Part shown: positions 60,870-64,000 of the stretch, piece by piece | Layout of the letters: each line of letters starts with the position of its first letter | How positions within the stretch are numbered: position 1 is the stretch's first letter | NCBI GenBank assembly: GCA_963422465.1 | Contig: OY730174.1 | Coordinates: 682,001 to 746,000 of the forward strand | Reading direction: 5' to 3' | Length of the DNA stretch: 64,000 nt | Source: Lichina pygmaea | Lineage: Eukaryota; Ascomycota; Lichinomycetes; Lichinales; Lichinaceae | Program-made: the position numbers and the translations under genes | The notes under the pieces: model-generated | Seen by the model: the letters and a program-made list of their open reading frames with translations, nothing else | What the model was told of the DNA's origin: nothing | The model's database searches: none

Positions 60870-62095
60870 ATGGTTCTAGGTGACGCTGCTCTGAATGGAG
60901 CTGTCGAGGAGGCGACGCAGACAAGTGGCACAGCCGACGGCAAAGAACGCAGCGAGCGAGATGCATTTACCGTCAAGACGGGTCTTGCGCAGATGTTGAA
61001 GGGCGGCGTCATCATGGATGTTGTCAATGCAGAGCAGGTATGTCCATGTCGCCGGGACCGGTTCATCGCTACGCCTACGGCCAAAAGTTTCTGCCTGTCC
61101 TTTTCATAGACCTGGGCAGGTTCTTGGATGGGTCTTGTGGCTAACGTGTTCTGACAGGCCCGCATAGCAGAAGAAGCCGGTGCCGTGGCCGTCATGGCCT
61201 TGGAGCGCGTGCCGGCGGATATCCGAGTTGAAGGCGGCGTCGCGAGGATGTCAGATCCCAAGCTGATCCGCGAGATCATGGAAGCTGTCACCATACCAGT
61301 CATGGCCAAGGCGCGGATAGGCCACTTTGTCGAGTGTCAGGTCGGTGGTCGTCATGGGCGCTAATCGGTGCTAATGGGGGAACAGAGTGTTGCTCGATCA
61401 GAGCTGACTCGTGAAACAGATTCTCGAAGCCCTCGGCGTTGATTACATCGACGAGTCGGAGGTCCTGACCCCGGCAGACGACTCGTACCACGTCGAGAAG
61501 CATGACTTCAAAATCCCTTTTGTGTGCGGCTGTCGGAATCTCGGCGAGGCTTTGCGGAGAATAGGCGAAGGGGCAGCCATGAGTGAGTCATACCCCTTGA
61601 TATCTGTGTATAAACCGCAGCTGATTCCTCCATTCGTTGCTATCAGTCCGTACCAAGGGTGAAGCAGGCACCGGGGACGTCGTCGAGGCGGTGAAGCACA
61701 TGCGAACGGTGTCCAGCCAAATATTGCGCGCGTCGACCATGAGCCCCGCCGAGCTGCGGAACTTGGCCAAGGAGCTCGCATGTCCGTACGATCTGCTCGC
61801 CGAGGCGGCTCGGCTGAAGCGACTGCCCGTCGTCAACTTTGCAGCTGGCGGCGTGGCGACGCCGGCGGACGCGGCGCTCATGATGCAGCTCGGCTGCGAC
61901 GGCGTCTTTGTCGGCAGCGGCATCTTCAAGAGCGGCAATGCCAAGAAGCGAGCCGAGGCCATCGTTCAGGCCGTCACACACTACAAGGACGCGCACGTCC
62001 TCGCTAAGGTCAGCGAGGACCTGGGCGAACCGATGGTGGGCTTGACGGTGGCATCCATGCCGGAGGACCAGCGTCTAGCCAAGCGAGGATGGTGA
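60870..62095 (+). CDS. pdx1: pyridoxal 5'-phosphate synthase, PdxS/Snz subunit
   Basis: Makes vitamin B6 (PLP) from ribose 5-phosphate, glyceraldehyde 3-phosphate and ammonia, with a PdxT/Sno glutaminase partner not present in this window. Four exons (60870-61037, 61158-61340, 61420-61582, 61647-62095) give 320 residues, close to the 295-310 typical of fungi. Catalytic and family motifs: [16 protein letters not shown] with Asp50, [24 protein letters not shown] with Lys107 (Schiff-base lysine), [35 protein letters not shown] with Lys175 (second catalytic lysine), and [20 protein letters not shown]. The N-terminal 30 residues before AFTVKTGL are a normal variable extension. No feature suggests inactivity. 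Confidence 0.97.
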
Positions 62096-62436
62096 GGGTG
62101 TCGTTGTGTTCTGAGACGTGAAATATCTGGGGGAAACGGGGGATTTAGAAGTCGCGTGGACTAGAGTCGGGGTATCAGACGGATCTTCAACCTCCACTCC
62201 GGCATCTCGAATACCGACCTAGCAATGTGAACCGCACCTCGAACCAGTTTGGCATAAGCGGCATATATGCTCTTCCACTCTTCCCTTCAGACCTTGTGTC
62301 GTAGTTCTATACGAGTATACCCACCATACCACCGTATCACAGTATCACCACATCACCATGACACCATATTATCGTGTCCCCATATTTCTGGCAATCCCGA
62401 CCCGACAGCCCATCATTCTCGTCCTCTGCGCCACAC

Positions 62437-62601
62437 GAGTCCATGCCACACCAGTCCATGCCACGCAAGTCCACGCTGAACAAATCCACGCCACACGAGT
62501 CCACGTAGCGCAAATCCACGCTGAACAAATTCAAGCCGCGCAAGTGCATGCCGAAAAAGTCCCCGCTGAACAAGTCCACGCTGAAGACGTCCACGCCGAT
62601 T
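62437..62601. repeat. 15-bp minisatellite, about 11 degenerate units
   Basis: Consensus close to AAGTCCACGCTGAAC with variants at several positions; a twelfth partial unit follows. Confidence 0.85.
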
Positions 62602-63025
62602 GAGTCCACACTGGAAAAACACAAACGTGCTCCAGACCCTCGACAAGTCCTGGGCGTGACACCTTGCACGTCTCGGAGTTCCTGATGCTCACTTGCCCAT
62701 CTGCACGTCCTTAAGGCCCCTGGCGCTCGTTCATCTGCACGTCCCGGAGTCCCCTGGTGCTGGTCCATCCAGTCTGCAGGCCTATGAGCAAATGTGGACA
62801 CTGAATATGTTTGACCGAGTCGTCGACGTGACAAGATCACATGAACCTCTCCTTCCATTGTTTCCTCTCTGAGACTAACAGCCGCCTGGGAATCCTCCGA
62901 GGATCTGTCGTGGCGGACTAGACTCCCCTTTTGTCCTTCCAATGATCGAACGATCCAAAGATCCAAAGGTCCATCGATTCTTCGCGGCGGATGAAACGCT
63001 AAACAAACAGCCCCACCCTCTTCCG

Positions 63026-63081
63026 CGCTTCCACGCTTCCACGCTTCCACGCTTCCACGCTTCCACTCTTCCACTCTTCCA
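63026..63081. repeat. 8-bp minisatellite CGCTTCCA, about 7 units
   Basis: Head-to-tail CGCTTCCA units, the last two changed to CTCTTCCA. Confidence 0.85.
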
Positions 63082-63136
63082 GCCCCACGATGAGCGATGG
63101 ACACCATACAGTATCCCATGCAGAGCAAAGAACGGT

Positions 63137-64000
63137 TCAAGCAACCAATTCCTCCAAGATAAGCTCCAGTTCGTCTCTGGGAAAGGGTACCCATAGGATC
63201 TCAGTGCCCAGCACGTCTTTCTTGGACGAGATCATCTGATGGTCGTGGAATCTGCGACGGGTGGGTTAGTGATGCGGAAGAGCGAGGGTACGGAATAGTG
63301 AGGGACTGAATGGTGAGAATCGAAATAGTGAGGGTCAATGGGTGGTTGGAGAGAGGAAAATCTACCCTGTGAGGCGTCTTGTGGGGGGTCTTGCGAGCAG
63401 AATGATGGCGGGTCTTCGCTTCGGCAGGAAAAGGGGCTGTGCTGGATATGCTGGAAGTGCTGGATATACTTGACATTCCGGATACAGTGGTGGAGCAGAA
63501 GGTGCACAAGAAGGAAGGGATGAAGATGAACATGACGAGAGTAGGCGGGCTCAAAGGTAGAAGTAAGGGAAAAAAGAGAGGGTCGGTTGTCTTGTATGCC
63601 GAAGAGATAAGAAAGTTAGGAGGAGAAGAGTGGAGAGAGAGATACAAACATAAGAAATCAAAGCCACGGTCTGGAAACGACAGAGCGAAAGAGAAAGAAG
63701 ATGGATAGGAAGAAAAAACATGTCCACAACGTACTCCTTCAACAGCGTCCTGAACGCAATCTCGCTGCCGCAGATAAACTCCTCGACGGCCTTTTGGTAG
63801 AGCACGCGATACTCGATGCGGCCGGCGCTCGTGTCCCCGGAAAACGCCCTCCTCGCGTGGGCAGGCCCGGCTGTAGCTCCAGTGGGGTCACGACCGCGGT
63901 CACGGCCTTCGTCTTCGTCGGGGTTGGTGCCGTCGACGGCGTAGTCGTCGTCGAGAGCGGCGAGCTGTTCGGCGACGAGGACGCGGTAGAGGTTCCGGGC
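63137..64000 (-). CDS. ORC2: origin recognition complex subunit 2, C-terminal part (5' end outside window)
   Basis: Subunit of the six-protein complex that marks replication origins in the nucleus. Two exons are visible: 63735 to beyond 64000, and the terminal exon 63251-63137 ending in TGA. The first reads ARNLYRVLVAEQLAALDDDYAVDG, then an acidic/Arg-rich insertion, then RIEYRVLYQKAVEEFICGSE and IAFRTLLKE. The donor in GGAGTACGT joins it to FHDHQMISSKKDVLGTEI and the end LWVPFPRDELELILEELVA, the winged-helix C-terminus of fungal Orc2. The junction was set because the alternatives lose the KEFHDHQM motif. The 483-nt intron (63252-63734) is by far the longest in the window and is purine-rich on the plus strand. 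About 125 residues are present. Confidence 0.9.

Larger units (their letters stand above)
62096..63136. other. convergent intergenic region with minisatellites
   Basis: Lies between the 3' ends of PDX1 and ORC2. It holds a short ATCACC/TATCACA run at about 62336-62360, a 15-bp repeat array (62437-62601) and an 8-bp array (63026-63081). Open frames cross the arrays on both strands because 15 is a multiple of three; I do not call them genes. Confidence 0.55.

Noticed and set aside
62337-63194. 285-codon minus-strand frame with pentapeptide-like repeats
   Set aside because: It is made of two minisatellites joined by unconserved sequence and overlaps the ORC2 terminal exon.

Overview
The window is nuclear DNA of a filamentous ascomycete (Pezizomycotina). 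The signs are: GT-AG introns mostly of 50-200 nt; fungal-type families including a DUF1770 protein, a Slp1-type SUN protein, PDX1, a WHIM-type chromatin protein and an Est1/SMG7-like protein; a Ty3/gypsy chromovirus; and a pogo/Fot1-type DNA transposon. Coding exons are GC-rich. Intergenic DNA is less so and is dotted with GTAC-rich palindromes such as TACTCCGTACGGAGTA. Intron density is high (SEC8 has 15 exons, the Xaa-Pro aminopeptidase 11). I did not identify the species. All gene models are my own splice reconstructions, checked for reading frame and for agreement with family motifs, without transcript data.

Layout, left to right: 3' end of a proline-rich gene (1-580); SNF2/STH1 remodeller ATPase (+, 3151-8272); adenosine kinase (+, 9774-11696); AMMECR1-like protein (-, 12900-14139); a 2.9 kb gene-poor stretch; secreted, probably GPI-anchored protein (+, 17069-18137); small protein with possible His/Cys catalytic motifs (-, 19541-20047); Est1/SMG7-like protein with 55 aspartates (-, 22140-25536); ZNF511-like zinc-finger protein (+, 26194-27310); ribosomal protein uL2 (-, 27465-28411); WHIM-type chromatin protein (+, 30245-32167); DUF1770 protein (-, 33839-34532); SUN-domain ER protein (+, 34962-38002). 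A transposon cluster follows: a complete LTR retrotransposon (38604-44927) and, 345 bp further on, a pogo-like element (45275-47457). The right third holds exocyst SEC8 (-, 47838-52274), Xaa-Pro aminopeptidase P (-, 52772-55184), a KAP122/importin-13-like karyopherin (+, 55785-59267), FUN14 (-, 59421-60317), the vitamin B6 synthase subunit PDX1 (+, 60870-62095), and the 3' end of ORC2 (-, running off the window).

The host genes are housekeeping genes for chromatin, replication, RNA decay, translation, secretion, nuclear import, mitochondria and cofactor supply. They do not form a pathway or cluster. The most unusual content is in the retrotransposon. Its gag-pol junction carries a textbook -1 frameshift signal: an A AAA AAC heptamer directly before the gag stop, a 7-nt spacer, then an H-type pseudoknot with 7-bp and 8-bp stems. 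Its 3' end carries an intact antisense reading frame with a Gal4-like Zn2Cys6 cysteine pattern followed by a likely coiled coil. An 8-nt complementarity between the predicted transcript start in the LTR and the sequence just inside the 5' LTR suggests self-primed reverse transcription. Gag and pol contain three in-frame stops, so this copy looks young (LTRs differ at 3 of 391 positions) but damaged.
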